DNA of 64,000 nucleotides from Kaistella sp. SH40-3. Lineage in GTDB: Bacteria > Bacteroidota > Bacteroidia > Flavobacteriales > Weeksellaceae. The stretch lies in the NCBI RefSeq assembly GCF_030686865.1, contig NZ_JAQYUS010000004.1:248001-312000 (forward strand), in the 5' to 3' direction. Shown piece after piece: positions 43,178 through 51,215 of the stretch (position 1 is its first letter; each line of letters starts with the position of its first letter). The position numbers were made by a program, and so were the translations under genes. The notes under the pieces are model-generated. The model did no database searches. It had not been told where the DNA came from and worked only from the letters and a program-made list of their open reading frames with translations.

Positions 43178-44614
43178 TTGCCAGTGATTCCCCAAAAATT
43201 AACACCCAAACAAAAAGCCTTAGCGATTAATCTTGACCAAAACATTTACGGTACGTTTGCCGAAATTGGAGCAGGTCAGGAAACAGTTCGTTATTTCTTC
43301 CGTGCTGGAGGTGCTTCCCAAACGATTGCAAAAGCGATGTCGGCGTACGACAAAGACTTTTCTGATGCGATCTACGGAAAAGAAGCCAAAAACAGATATG
43401 TTACCCAAAACCGTTTACGCAAAATGTTGCGGTATGAAGTTTCTTTAATTGAGGAACGCGTATCGCGTGAAACTTGCCCGGGTAGAAAGTTTTTCTCCTA
43501 CGCGAATACCGTTACCACCATCAATTTCGATAAAACGATGAAAGGCCATGGTTGGGTAGGTTTGAGATTTCAATTGGATGAAAAAGACGATTATAACGAG
43601 ATTGTCCTTCACGTAAAATTCAATGAAAACGATGCCACCTTACAGCAGGAAACATTGGGAAGTTTAGGAGTCAATTTGATTTACGGTGCTTTTAATTACT
43701 CTGATAATCCGCGGAGAATGATCAATTCTCTTTTAGATGATATTTCGAAAGACAATTTAGAAATTGATATGATCGATTTCAGTGGTCCCGCTTTCTCATA
43801 TGTTGATAACCGATTGATGAGTTTACAACTGGTGAAAAATGGGATGACTGATGCGGTTATTTTCAATGCAGAAGGAAACAATATGCTGCCTGCCGATATT
43901 CTTTACAAAAAAAACATATTTGCAGTAAGAGGAAGTTTCCGACCGGTGACTTTGGTCAATATTGACATGTTTGAGAAAGGTCTCAATATGTTTAAAAAAG
44001 ACTGGGGTTGTAGCGAAGAAGAAACCGAGGTTTTATTTGAAATCACCATCGCGAATTTAAGAGCAGCCGGAGATATCGATGAAAGAGATTTCCTGGATCG
44101 GGTTGATGTTTTAGGAAAACTTGGTTACACCGTCATTATTTCTAACTTCTCAGAATACTATCGACTGATCGATTATTTCGCACCGTATACTAATGGTAAA
44201 ATCGGCGTGGCAATGGGTGTAAACAATATGCTTGATGTATTTGATGAAAACTATTACGAAAATCTTTCAGGTGGAATCTTGGAAGCATTTGGTAAATTCT
44301 TCAGAAAAGGCATGCGCGTTTACCTTTACCCATACAAAGATCCCGAAACTCACGAATTATTGACTGCGAATAATTTAAAAGTTAAAGACAGTTTAAAAGA
44401 ATTATACAAATACTTTAAACTCAATAAAAGGATTGTCGATATTCAAAATTACAATCCAGATTATTCTGAAATTTACTCCAGAATTATCCTAGATAAAATC
44501 GCCAATCATGTTCCAGGTTGGGAAAAAGAAGTTCCGGAAGGTGTTGCAGATTTAATTAAAGAGCGCGGAATGTTCGGTTATAAAGAAGAACTCATACTTA
44601 AAGAATTTATTTAA
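43178..44614 (+). CDS. Conserved 478-residue bacterial protein of unknown function
   Basis: A soluble protein with no signal peptide. Distinct segments are NIYGTFAEIGAGQETVRYFF, GGASQTIAKAMSAYDK, GHGWVGLRFQ, LMSLQLVKNGMTDAVIFNA and KNIFAVRGSFRPVT. I remember close relatives across Bacteroidota and other bacteria. Some databases label them nicotinate-nucleotide adenylyltransferase or TonB-dependent receptor. I see no HxGH nucleotidyltransferase motif and no export signal or barrel, so neither label is supported. The start is a TTG at 43178, with a GTG at 43184 as alternative. The fRMsr gene begins 12 bases after its stop, so they share a transcript. Confidence 0.8.
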   Translation: MPVIPQKLTPKQKALAINLDQNIYGTFAEIGAGQETVRYFFRAGGASQTIAKAMSAYDKDFSDAIYGKEAKNRYVTQNRLRKMLRYEVSLIEERVSRETCPGRKFFSYANTVTTINFDKTMKGHGWVGLRFQLDEKDDYNEIVLHVKFNENDATLQQETLGSLGVNLIYGAFNYSDNPRRMINSLLDDISKDNLEIDMIDFSGPAFSYVDNRLMSLQLVKNGMTDAVIFNAEGNNMLPADILYKKNIFAVRGSFRPVTLVNIDMFEKGLNMFKKDWGCSEEETEVLFEITIANLRAAGDIDERDFLDRVDVLGKLGYTVIISNFSEYYRLIDYFAPYTNGKIGVAMGVNNMLDVFDENYYENLSGGILEAFGKFFRKGMRVYLYPYKDPETHELLTANNLKVKDSLKELYKYFKLNKRIVDIQNYNPDYSEIYSRIILDKIANHVPGWEKEVPEGVADLIKERGMFGYKEELILKEFI

Positions 44615-44626
44615 TAAAACCATAAA

Positions 44627-45076
44627 ATGTCAGAAATAAAAAAACGTCTTTCTATTATTTTAGAAAGCCCAAAACATAATAAAGAAGAGAAACTTCAAAA
44701 AATTTGTGCTTTATTGGATCAGGAGATTTCCTATTTCAACTGGACGGGTTTCTACTTTAAAAATGGAGACAAAGAAGAATTGATTTTGGGACCTTACGTT
44801 GGTGCTCCGACGGATCATACCATTATTCCTTATGGGAAAGGAATTTGTGGTCAGGTTGCTGTGTCTAATGAAACCTTTGTAGTTCCGGATGTTCATGAAC
44901 AAGACAATTACTTAAGTTGTTCCATTGACACCAAAGCAGAAATCGTAGTTCCTATTATGAAAGACGGTCAGAATATCGGACAAATCGATATTGACTCTCA
45001 CAAAGTAGATCCTTTCACTGATGAAGATCGTGAGATGTTAGAATGGCTGTGTGAAGAGGTTGCTAAGATTATGTAA
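44627..45076 (+). CDS. Free methionine-(R)-sulfoxide reductase (GAF domain)
   Basis: A 149-residue single GAF domain. Free Met-R-sulfoxide is reduced by a pair of Cys in the ligand pocket. Here Cys74 (GKGICGQVA) and Cys98 (NYLSCSID) are 24 apart, the spacing of the resolving and catalytic Cys of the E. coli enzyme. The earlier Cys of that enzyme is absent. FNWTGFYF and the end SHKVDPFTDEDREMLEWL match the family. It is translated just behind the 478-residue unknown protein and closes with a strong terminator. Confidence 0.88.
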   Translation: MSEIKKRLSIILESPKHNKEEKLQKICALLDQEISYFNWTGFYFKNGDKEELILGPYVGAPTDHTIIPYGKGICGQVAVSNETFVVPDVHEQDNYLSCSIDTKAEIVVPIMKDGQNIGQIDIDSHKVDPFTDEDREMLEWLCEEVAKIM

Positions 45077-45093
45077 TCAAATAAACTTTATTT

Positions 45094-45127
45094 AAAAAAA
45101 CGCGAAATATAAATTTCGCGTTTTTTT
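45094..45127 (+). terminator. Terminator after the fRMsr gene
   Basis: AAAACGCGAAAT and ATTTCGCGTTTT form a 12-bp stem with a short loop and a T run. Confidence 0.85.
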
Positions 45128-45230
45128 ATTAAGTAAAGTTTTATATATAAAGTAGACAAAATACTGGTAAATCTAAGCAAACCATAAAAAAGCAATTACT
45201 TTAATTAAATTCGTGGCAAATAATTATATC

Positions 45231-45614
45231 ATGAATCATTTAAACAATCACAATCTTTTGAAAGAACTTAACAAAGTTTATTATAACAACGGCGATTTAC
45301 ATAAAGATACTATTCTACAAACTTTAAGTCAATCTCTTTCATTTAATTATTTAAAAGAAACTTTAGGCATTTCAGAAAAAAAATTAGATGAAAGTATACA
45401 GTTTTTAGTAATTAATAGAAATATTGATGAGCACTGCCGAAATTCAGAAAAAAATCATCTAAACTATAAACTAAATGAAAAAGGCCGCAATTCATTAATT
45501 AATATGCACTACTATAATAAATTATGGTTTAAGGATAAAAATCTTATTATTCAATTAGTTACATTGTTAATTAGCATTTTATCTTTTATTAATTCTAATT
45601 ATTCATCTCACTAA
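45231..45614 (+). CDS. Hypothetical protein with helix-turn-helix-like part and C-terminal membrane helix
   Basis: A 127-residue, very AT-rich gene. An in-frame GTG lies six codons upstream, but the ATG at 45231 is preferred. The middle (NYLKETLGISEKKLDESIQF, then YKLNEKGRNSL) looks like a winged helix of about 60 residues. The end is a hydrophobic helix (LIIQLVTLLISILSFI) with a short tail, so the protein may be tail-anchored in the membrane. Codon use is poorer than in its neighbours, which suggests recent acquisition or weak expression. Not recognised. Confidence 0.55.
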   Translation: MNHLNNHNLLKELNKVYYNNGDLHKDTILQTLSQSLSFNYLKETLGISEKKLDESIQFLVINRNIDEHCRNSEKNHLNYKLNEKGRNSLINMHYYNKLWFKDKNLIIQLVTLLISILSFINSNYSSH

Positions 45615-45666
45615 TCTACGATAACGTCAGAGACAAAGAGTTCTTATCTTCTATAAATTAGGCTCT

Positions 45667-46137
45667 TTATCCTGCCAAATCAGCGATTCCTTTTCCATCT
45701 AATCTATAAACCGTCCATTCATTCATTGGTTTTGCTTGAAGTGATTCATAGAAGTCAATTGCGGGTTGATTCCAGTTCAGAACCGACCACTCCATTCTGC
45801 CACAGTTTTCTGCTTTTGCAATTTTGGTAAGTTCGATGAGCAACGTTTTGCCATATCCTTTTCCGCGGTGTTCTGGCTCAACATAAAGGTCTTCAAGATA
45901 CAATCCAGGTTTTCCTACAAATGTTGAAAAATTGTAAAAATAAAGCGCAAATCCAGCCGGAATTCCATCTTCCTCACCAATAATAACGTGTGCGAATTTC
46001 TTTACAAATATATTTTCCTGAAGTTCTTCCACAGAAGTCACAACTTCATCTTCCATTTTTTCGTAAACGGCAAGTTTTTTAATAAGGTCAAAAATTACAG
46101 GAGTATCTTCTGGTGTTGCTTTTCTAATCGTAAACAT
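45667..46137 (-). CDS. GNAT-family N-acetyltransferase
   Basis: A 156-residue acetyltransferase. The acetyl-CoA site is in YVEPEHRGKGYGKTLL (Q/R-x-x-G-x-G/A), with FTIRKATPEDTPVIFDLIKK at the start and VLNWNQPAIDFYESLQA at the end. It is close in pattern to the diamine acetyltransferase-like subgroup, but the acceptor cannot be named. It has its own -7 box at 46158. Confidence 0.9.
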   Translation of the reverse strand: MFTIRKATPEDTPVIFDLIKKLAVYEKMEDEVVTSVEELQENIFVKKFAHVIIGEEDGIPAGFALYFYNFSTFVGKPGLYLEDLYVEPEHRGKGYGKTLLIELTKIAKAENCGRMEWSVLNWNQPAIDFYESLQAKPMNEWTVYRLDGKGIADLAG

Positions 46138-46157
46138 TTCTTTTAATTTTTAGAATT

Positions 46158-46165
46158 CAAAGTTA
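46158..46165 (-). promoter_or_regulatory. -7 promoter box of the GNAT gene
   Basis: TAACTTTG on the minus strand, 20 bases before the start codon. Confidence 0.5.
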
Positions 46166-46187
46166 AGATTTTTAAAGAGGAAAGAAA

Positions 46188-46260
46188 GCCACGGATGCAC
46201 GAATTTCCTTACTTTAAAAAAATCTAAATTAACCAAAAGTATTATTCGTGCATTCGTGGC
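46188..46260. repeat. Long inverted repeat with CACGAAT words
   Basis: GCCACGGATGCACGAAT and ATTCGTGCATTCGTGGC pair over 17 positions with one wobble around a 39-base AT-rich loop. The words are like common dispersed intergenic repeats of Flavobacteriia. Confidence 0.7.
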
Positions 46261-46312
46261 AAATAATAATTAAACAAAATCGCGAGAATTTAATTTAAAA
46301 TCCAGTCCTAAC

Positions 46313-46387
46313 TAGCCCCGATTGCAGCGGCATCCTTTTCTGAGCAGGAACGACGAGGAAAAGATATAGCGGAAAGCGGGATTAGGC
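46313..46387. repeat. Dispersed boxed-hairpin repeat, copy B
   Basis: It begins TAGCCCCGATTGCAGCGGCA and ends AGCGGAAAGCGGGATTAGG. The stem is CTTTTC / GAAAAG, so relative to copy A the closing pair has changed from G-C to C-G on both sides, a compensatory change. It lies 3' of the E2 gene, just beyond its terminator. Confidence 0.85.
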
Positions 46388-46397
46388 TCCAAAAAAA

Positions 46398-46423
46398 AAC
46401 CTCTGAGAAATTCTCAAAGGTTT
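46398..46423 (-). terminator. Terminator after the E2 gene
   Basis: AACCTCTGAGAA pairs with TTCTCAAAGGTT (one mismatch), followed on the minus strand by a T run. Confidence 0.7.
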
Positions 46424-46449
46424 GCTTTTATATTTTGGTCTTCTGAAAA

Positions 46450-47793
46450 TTAAATTTCAGTATTCATATCCCAGTTTTGAAGATAATCGTGAACGTGTTT
46501 CAGGAACATTCCTCCCAAAGAACCGTCTACTACACGGTGATCGTAAGAATGTGACATGAACATCAAATTACGGATTGCAATCACATCGCCGTCTTTTGTT
46601 TCCAAAACTGCAGGTTTTTTCACAATCGCGCCAACTGCTAAAATCGCAACTTGAGGTTGTGGAATAATCGGCGTACCCATTAGGTTTCCGAAGCCTCCAA
46701 CATTAGAAATCGTGTAAGTCGCACCTTGCGTATCTTCCGGTCTCAATTTTTTATTACGTGCACGGTAAGCCAAATCGTTGATCGCTTTTGCTAAACCGGA
46801 AAGGGAAAGTTGATCTGCATTTTTAATAACAGGAACAATCAAATTTCCGTCTGGAAGTGCGGTTGCCATTCCGATGTTAATGTTTTTCTTTTTGATGATT
46901 TTATCACCATCTACAGAAACATTGATCATCGGGAAGTCCTGAATCGCTTTTACAATTGCTTTTACGAAAATCGGCATGTAGGTTAATTTCTCACCTTCTC
47001 TCTTTTCAAATAAGTCTTTATGTTTCGTTCTCCATTTTACCACATTCGTAACATCGGTTTCAATGAAAGAAGTTACGTGTGGAGAGGTTCTTTTGGAGTT
47101 CACCATTGCATCAGCGATGATTTTGCGAACTCTGTCCATCTGGATTACTTCGTCACCTTCATTTAATTTCATTGGCGCAGAAACTGGAGCGGCTGCTTGT
47201 GGAGCCGGACTTGGAGTTGCCGCAACTGAAGGCGTAGAAATCACTTGTGGCGCTGCAGGAGCAGTTCTGTTTGCAACAAATGATAAAATATCTTCTTTGG
47301 TAATTCTTCCGTCTAAACCACTTCCTTTAATGGATTGCAATTCGTTGTCAGAAATTTTTTCGTTTTGTGCGATCGATTTTACTAATGGAGATAAGTATAA
47401 ATCGGAACCTTCGAAACCGGTCGCAACTTTTGCGCTTTCCATGGCTGCTTCCAAACCTTTTACAACGTCGGAATCTACATTTGGAATTTCAGTTCTCACT
47501 TCTTCCGCAGATTTTGGTTCTTGAGGTTGATCAGCGACTGCATCACCAGCGCCGGCAACTTCTAAAATTGCGATTGCTTCGCCAATCTTTGCAACTTCAT
47601 CTTTTTGTTTCAGGATTTTAATAATTTTCCCCGAAACTGGAGTCGGAACATCGGAATCAACTTTGTCGGTTGCAATTTCTACAACGGAGTCATCTTCCTT
47701 TACGGAATCTCCTTCATTGAACATCCAACTGATAATCGTCGCTTCCATCACGCCCTCTCCCATCGATGGAAGTAGTAATTTATATTCTGCCAT
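46450..47793 (-). CDS. Dihydrolipoamide acyltransferase (E2) of a 2-oxo acid dehydrogenase
   Basis: A 447-residue E2 subunit. The lipoyl domain (1-80) has the lipoylated Lys in IATDKVDSD. A Pro/Ala-rich linker follows, then the E1/E3-binding domain (YLSPLVKSIAQNEKI, SGLDGRITKEDI), another linker and the catalytic domain with HSYDHRVVDGS, whose His and Asp are the acyltransferase centre. The DKVDSD lipoyl form points to the branched-chain or generic 2-oxo acid group and not to pyruvate. It stands alone with no E1 or E3 gene near, and has its own promoter and terminator. Confidence 0.93.
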   Translation of the reverse strand: MAEYKLLLPSMGEGVMEATIISWMFNEGDSVKEDDSVVEIATDKVDSDVPTPVSGKIIKILKQKDEVAKIGEAIAILEVAGAGDAVADQPQEPKSAEEVRTEIPNVDSDVVKGLEAAMESAKVATGFEGSDLYLSPLVKSIAQNEKISDNELQSIKGSGLDGRITKEDILSFVANRTAPAAPQVISTPSVAATPSPAPQAAAPVSAPMKLNEGDEVIQMDRVRKIIADAMVNSKRTSPHVTSFIETDVTNVVKWRTKHKDLFEKREGEKLTYMPIFVKAIVKAIQDFPMINVSVDGDKIIKKKNINIGMATALPDGNLIVPVIKNADQLSLSGLAKAINDLAYRARNKKLRPEDTQGATYTISNVGGFGNLMGTPIIPQPQVAILAVGAIVKKPAVLETKDGDVIAIRNLMFMSHSYDHRVVDGSLGGMFLKHVHDYLQNWDMNTEI

Positions 47794-47811
47794 TTTATAT
47801 TTCGATTTTCA

Positions 47812-47819
47812 CAAAGATA
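47812..47819 (-). promoter_or_regulatory. -7 promoter box of the E2 gene
   Basis: TATCTTTG on the minus strand, 18 bases before the start codon. Confidence 0.55.
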
Positions 47820-47897
47820 AAAAATTTTCCCATTAAGAAAAAACGAATTTTTAGGGCATTTTTTTGATTTTATTTCAATAATTAAGTTTTCTATTTT

Positions 47898-47905
47898 TAC
47901 ATTTG
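47898..47905 (+). promoter_or_regulatory. -7 promoter box of the second ABM gene
   Basis: TACATTTG, 17 bases before the ATG at 47923. Confidence 0.5.
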
Positions 47906-47922
47906 TCTAAATATTTATCTTA

Positions 47923-48216
47923 ATGAAAAACCTGCATATCGTAGCCCTATTCCAATTCAAAGAAAGTGATTTAATGGACGCTTTGGAATTACTGAAAAAA
48001 TTAGTTTTTGAAACCCGAAAAGAAGAAGGTTGTTTACAGTACGACTTGATCGAAGACAATACCAACAAAGGCGTATTCTTTATAGTTGAACTTTGGGAAA
48101 GTGACGAACATCACCACCAACACAATGGCACAGATCATTTGATGAATTTCAGAAATCAATCGGCATCGATGTTAGAGAAATCTGCACAGGTTTATAAAGG
48201 ATACAAAACTTTCTAA
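47923..48216 (+). CDS. Antibiotic biosynthesis monooxygenase-like protein (second copy)
   Basis: A 97-residue ABM-fold protein. ALFQFKESDLMDALELLKKL, then EEGCLQYDLIED and FIVELWESDEHHHQHNGTDHL, carries the same Cys-Leu-Gln-Tyr-Asp and W-x-x-x-x-H-H elements as the copy at 27909. In this family the pair of conserved His and the aromatic pocket act on quinol-like compounds, but here nothing links it to a quinone reductase. It is three bases from the next start, so it is co-expressed with the deformylase-like gene. Confidence 0.85.
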   Translation: MKNLHIVALFQFKESDLMDALELLKKLVFETRKEEGCLQYDLIEDNTNKGVFFIVELWESDEHHHQHNGTDHLMNFRNQSASMLEKSAQVYKGYKTF

Positions 48217-48219
48217 ATC

Positions 48220-48837
48220 ATGAAGAAGGTTTCCTTATTATTGGTCTTATTTTCTGTCTTTGCCTTTTCTCAAAAATATACAAAATCAGAAATTTCAAGA
48301 ATTACGGAAGGGAATATCGATTCAGCCTTGCCTATTTTTCAAACATCTGATTCCTTGCAGCATCGAGTTTTACTTGATCAATCGATGGATGCAAATCCAA
48401 AAGATAAATACACGAAGATTTTGGTCAACCGAATGAAACTTGCCCTTCTTTCCACGGGAAGCGGAGTTGGAATCGCAGCACCACAAGTTGGAATTAATCG
48501 AAATATCATTTGGGCAAAAAGGTTTGATAAAGAAGGAAAACCTTTGGAATATTTTATCAACCCTAAAATTCTCTGGCGTTCAGAAGTTTTGAATTTCGGT
48601 CCGGAAGGTGATTTATCCATCGAGGTTTTCAGAGATAACTTTTACAGAAGTCAGGTTATTCAGTTAGAATATTTTGATTTAAATGGAAAGAAACACACTG
48701 AAATTGTGGAAGGTTTTACGGCGGTTATTCTGCAGCACGAAATCGATCATCTCTCTGGGATTTTAATTTCTGATAAAATTGAGAATCAGAAAATAAAGAC
48801 TTTCGAAAAAGTGGAGTTCTACAAGGAAGTAAAGTGA
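48220..48837 (+). CDS. Exported peptide deformylase-like protein with Cys-to-Asp change
   Basis: A 205-residue protein with a signal peptide (MKKVSLLLVLFSVFAFSQK) and a deformylase fold. Motif 1 is GVGIAAPQVG, motif 3 is HEIDH (His173, Glu174, His177), both intact. Motif 2, normally EGCLS, reads EGDLS, so the metal-ligand Cys is Asp131. A normal deformylase acts in the cytosol on nascent chains. A secreted form with a changed ligand is probably not a housekeeping deformylase. It might hydrolyse other formyl or peptide amides or be inactive, which is inference. Another, true def is expected elsewhere in the genome. Confidence 0.82.
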   Translation: MKKVSLLLVLFSVFAFSQKYTKSEISRITEGNIDSALPIFQTSDSLQHRVLLDQSMDANPKDKYTKILVNRMKLALLSTGSGVGIAAPQVGINRNIIWAKRFDKEGKPLEYFINPKILWRSEVLNFGPEGDLSIEVFRDNFYRSQVIQLEYFDLNGKKHTEIVEGFTAVILQHEIDHLSGILISDKIENQKIKTFEKVEFYKEVK

Positions 48838-48845
48838 TTTTTTTT

Positions 48846-48993
48846 GCGCACAGATTTAACGGATTTACACAGATTCGTTCTAACTATTTTCTGTAATTGC
48901 TATATTAGTTGAATTTTACAAATAAAAAAATCACCTTTTGCGAGGTGATTTTCAATTATCATTAAATCTGTGAGAATCCGTGCAATCTGTGAG
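48846..48993. repeat. Inverted pair of CACAGATT-rich repeats around a hairpin
   Basis: The block GCACAGATTTAACGGATTTA at 48848 and the block at 48964-48993 (AATCTGTGAGAATCCGTGCA) are inverted copies of one another with some mismatches. They resemble the 96-bp array at 32379 in wording. The terminator hairpin at 48927 lies between them. Confidence 0.6.
48927..48952. terminator. Bidirectional terminator between the deformylase-like gene and lipB
   Basis: AAAATCACC and GGTGATTTT form a 9-bp stem with an eight-base loop, between convergent genes. Confidence 0.75.
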
Positions 48994-49001
48994 AAAAATT
49001 C

Positions 49002-49724
49002 TTAAAAAATATGCGCTTCAAAAACGTCACAGAAATGTTTTTTAATCTTCTCTTTCACTTCAGCCATTTCCTCTTCAGAGAATTTGCGTTCCAATTCTCT
49101 TTGCAAAGAAGTCACACCTTTATCTTTAATTCCGCACGCAATAATATATTCAAAATAACGCAAATCAGTATTCACATTCAACGCAAAACCATGCATGGTC
49201 ACCCACTTTGAAGTCTTCACGCCCATCGCACAAATCTTACGCGCATAAGGTTTTCCAACATCCAGCCAAACTCCAGTTTCGCCTTCACTTCTTTCCCCTT
49301 TCAAACCATATTCTGCAATCGTGCGAATAATCACTTCCTCCAAATTTCGCATATACAGATGAATGTCAGATTTAAAATTATCCAAATCCAAAATCGGATA
49401 ACCCACAATCTGCCCGAAACCGTGATACGTAATATCTCCACCGCGATTCGTCTTCACATAAGTCGCATTAATTTCCTCCAACTTTTTCGCATTCGCCAGC
49501 ATATTATGCTCGTCCCCGGATTTCCCAATCGTGTAAACATGCGGATGCTCCACAAACAATAAATAATTCCGAGTTTCTACCTGTTCATCGTCAGTTCGGT
49601 TGCGATTCGCCAATTTCAAATCGATAATTTCCTTCATCAATTTTTCCTGAAATTCAAAAGCCGGTTCATAATCCATCAACCCTAATTCCTGAAACTGCAA
49701 AGTTCTATTCTGTGTGCTTATCAT
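49002..49724 (-). CDS. lipB: Octanoyltransferase
   Basis: Transfers octanoate from acyl carrier protein to lipoyl domains, the first step of lipoate synthesis, and so serves E2 proteins such as the one at 46450. The family motif RGGDITYHGFGQ holds the substrate pocket (the second Gly-Pro is Gly-Phe here), KICAMGVK carries the conserved Lys and IIACGI the catalytic Cys. At 240 residues it is normal. It is encoded alone, downstream of the trp operon. Confidence 0.95.
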   Translation of the reverse strand: MISTQNRTLQFQELGLMDYEPAFEFQEKLMKEIIDLKLANRNRTDDEQVETRNYLLFVEHPHVYTIGKSGDEHNMLANAKKLEEINATYVKTNRGGDITYHGFGQIVGYPILDLDNFKSDIHLYMRNLEEVIIRTIAEYGLKGERSEGETGVWLDVGKPYARKICAMGVKTSKWVTMHGFALNVNTDLRYFEYIIACGIKDKGVTSLQRELERKFSEEEMAEVKEKIKKHFCDVFEAHIF

Positions 49725-49740
49725 TTTATTTTACTTTTTT

Positions 49741-49865
49741 GGGCAATCCCCTATGCGAAACTTTTCCAGCCGCTTGGGTCGGGCTATCCGTTGCAATTCC
49801 TCATTTCGGCGCTCGCTTCGCTCGCGCCTCTACTCTGGGATTTCCACTTCTATCCCTATTGCGAG
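49741..49865. repeat. Dispersed boxed-hairpin repeat, copy D
   Basis: Plus-strand boxes GGGCTATCCGTTGCAATTCC and GGGATTTCCACTTCTATCCC flank the stem GGCGC / GCGCC. The boxes resemble the reverse complement of copies A and B (CCGCTTTCCGCTATATC and GGATGCCGCTGCAATC), while the stem is entirely different and shares 21 bases with the relic at 19897. It lies 3' of trpA. Confidence 0.75.
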
Positions 49866-49941
49866 ATTCTGCTTCTTTCACCTCTTATTTCTAAAATTAA
49901 GAAAGAAGGTCCTTTGTTTTTTCCTTGGCAAATTTATAAAA

Positions 49942-50676
49942 TTAATTTATTATGCTACGAATAAAATTTTCTCCTTTTTTTGCCCAGTCATCATTATTAA
50001 GCAAAATATTAACGAAAGCAGTTCCGATAATTCCACCATCTGCTTTTTCGGTAACCTTATCAAAATCAGATTTATTTTTAATTCCAAACCCAATCATCAC
50101 CGGATTTTTCAAACGTAAATTCGCTAGTCGATTCAGATATTCTTCATTATTGATTTCTTTCGCCTCATTCCCCGTTGTAGAAGAACTTGAAACGGCATAT
50201 AAAAATCCTGAACTTAAAGAATCTAAATATTTTATTCTTTCATCAGAAGTTTCCGGCGTTACTAAAAAGATAAAATTCAGATTGTATTTTTTTAAAATTG
50301 AACGATAATTCTTTTCAAATTCCACCGGTGGCAAATCAGGAATAATCAATCCCGAAACTCCGGAATCCTTACATTCCTCGCAGAATTTCTCAAATCCAAA
50401 ACTTAAAACTGGATTAATGTAGCCCATCAAAATAATCGGAATTTTCATTTCTGACTTTACCCATTTCAGTTGTCCAAAAAGTTCGGCGATGGTCATTCCG
50501 TTTTTCAAAGCGATTTCGTGTGCTTTCTGAATTACAGGTCCATCAGCAACCGGATCAGAATATGGCATTCCAATTTCGATATAATCTGCACCAGAATTTT
50601 GGATTAATTTTAAAATTTCAGTCGTGTCTTTCAACTTTGGAATTCCCGCAGTGAAATATATATTGAGTTTTTTCAT
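49942..50676 (-). CDS. trpA: Tryptophan synthase alpha subunit
   Basis: Cleaves indole-3-glycerol phosphate to indole for the beta subunit. Visible are YIEIGMPYSDPVADGP (catalytic Asp/Glu region), GYINPVLSFG, LIIPDLPPVEF and GFGIKNKSDF. At 244 residues it is close to the family minimum. Its ATG overlaps the stop of the membrane-protein gene by four bases (ATGA), so it is translated in series with trpB through that gene. It is the last gene of the trp operon. Confidence 0.95.
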   Translation of the reverse strand: MKKLNIYFTAGIPKLKDTTEILKLIQNSGADYIEIGMPYSDPVADGPVIQKAHEIALKNGMTIAELFGQLKWVKSEMKIPIILMGYINPVLSFGFEKFCEECKDSGVSGLIIPDLPPVEFEKNYRSILKKYNLNFIFLVTPETSDERIKYLDSLSSGFLYAVSSSSTTGNEAKEINNEEYLNRLANLRLKNPVMIGFGIKNKSDFDKVTEKADGGIIGTAFVNILLNNDDWAKKGENFIRSIIN

Positions 50677-51215
50677 GGGTTTAAAAATTTAATTAAATAG
50701 TTGATACTAAACATTAATAATTCAATAACAGCAATCATCACAATGCCAATCGGAATATAAATCCATCTAATTTTAAAGATAAACTTACCTCTTAAAATTT
50801 TGAAAGCATCCAGAATTTTGAAACGATGTTTGAACAGAATTATTAAAATTAATACTTGAAATAAAATAGCATTTACTAATGCTCGTACATGAACTTTAAA
50901 AGAATAATCCTGAAGAATAATGTTGATTAAAATTGAACTTAAAACAAATCCACCAAGTATTCTTGTTCTCGGAATCATCAATAACACCGCTCCTAAAACT
51001 TCGAATATTCCAATGATGATAACATAAGGTTTTGAATAGGAATAAAATGCCCACATCAAAGACATTGGATCCATTGTATTGATGGGTTCTTTGTAAGACT
51101 GAAAATCTCCGAATTGGATTGGTTTTGAGACACCATAAATGATCATATACACAGCTACAATGTAAACTGCTATCCATTCGAAGATATTAAAAATTTCAAT
51201 TTTTGTAATTTTCAT
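50673..51215 (-). CDS. DoxX-like membrane protein inserted between trpB and trpA
   Basis: A 180-residue protein with four to five hydrophobic helices ([81 protein letters not shown]). The pattern resembles DoxX/MauE-type redox-associated membrane proteins, without their Cys. Both junctions overlap by ATGA: its start lies in the trpB stop and its stop in the trpA start. It therefore must be made when TrpB and TrpA are made, and a role in tryptophan or indole handling is possible but unproven. A longer in-frame start upstream is excluded by the overlap with trpB. Confidence 0.8.
   Translation of the reverse strand: MKITKIEIFNIFEWIAVYIVAVYMIIYGVSKPIQFGDFQSYKEPINTMDPMSLMWAFYSYSKPYVIIIGIFEVLGAVLLMIPRTRILGGFVLSSILINIILQDYSFKVHVRALVNAILFQVLILIILFKHRFKILDAFKILRGKFIFKIRWIYIPIGIVMIAVIELLMFSINYLIKFLNP

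Noticed and set aside
43178..44614. Labels nicotinate-nucleotide adenylyltransferase or TonB-dependent receptor
   Set aside because: No HxGH motif, signal peptide or barrel is visible, so I kept it as unknown.
47063..47524. 153-codon frame antisense to the E2 gene
   Set aside because: Shadow of the Ala/Pro-rich linkers of E2.
49714..50118. 134-codon plus-strand frame across repeat copy D and the trpA end
   Set aside because: It crosses a repeat and the antisense of trpA. The translation shows no family.
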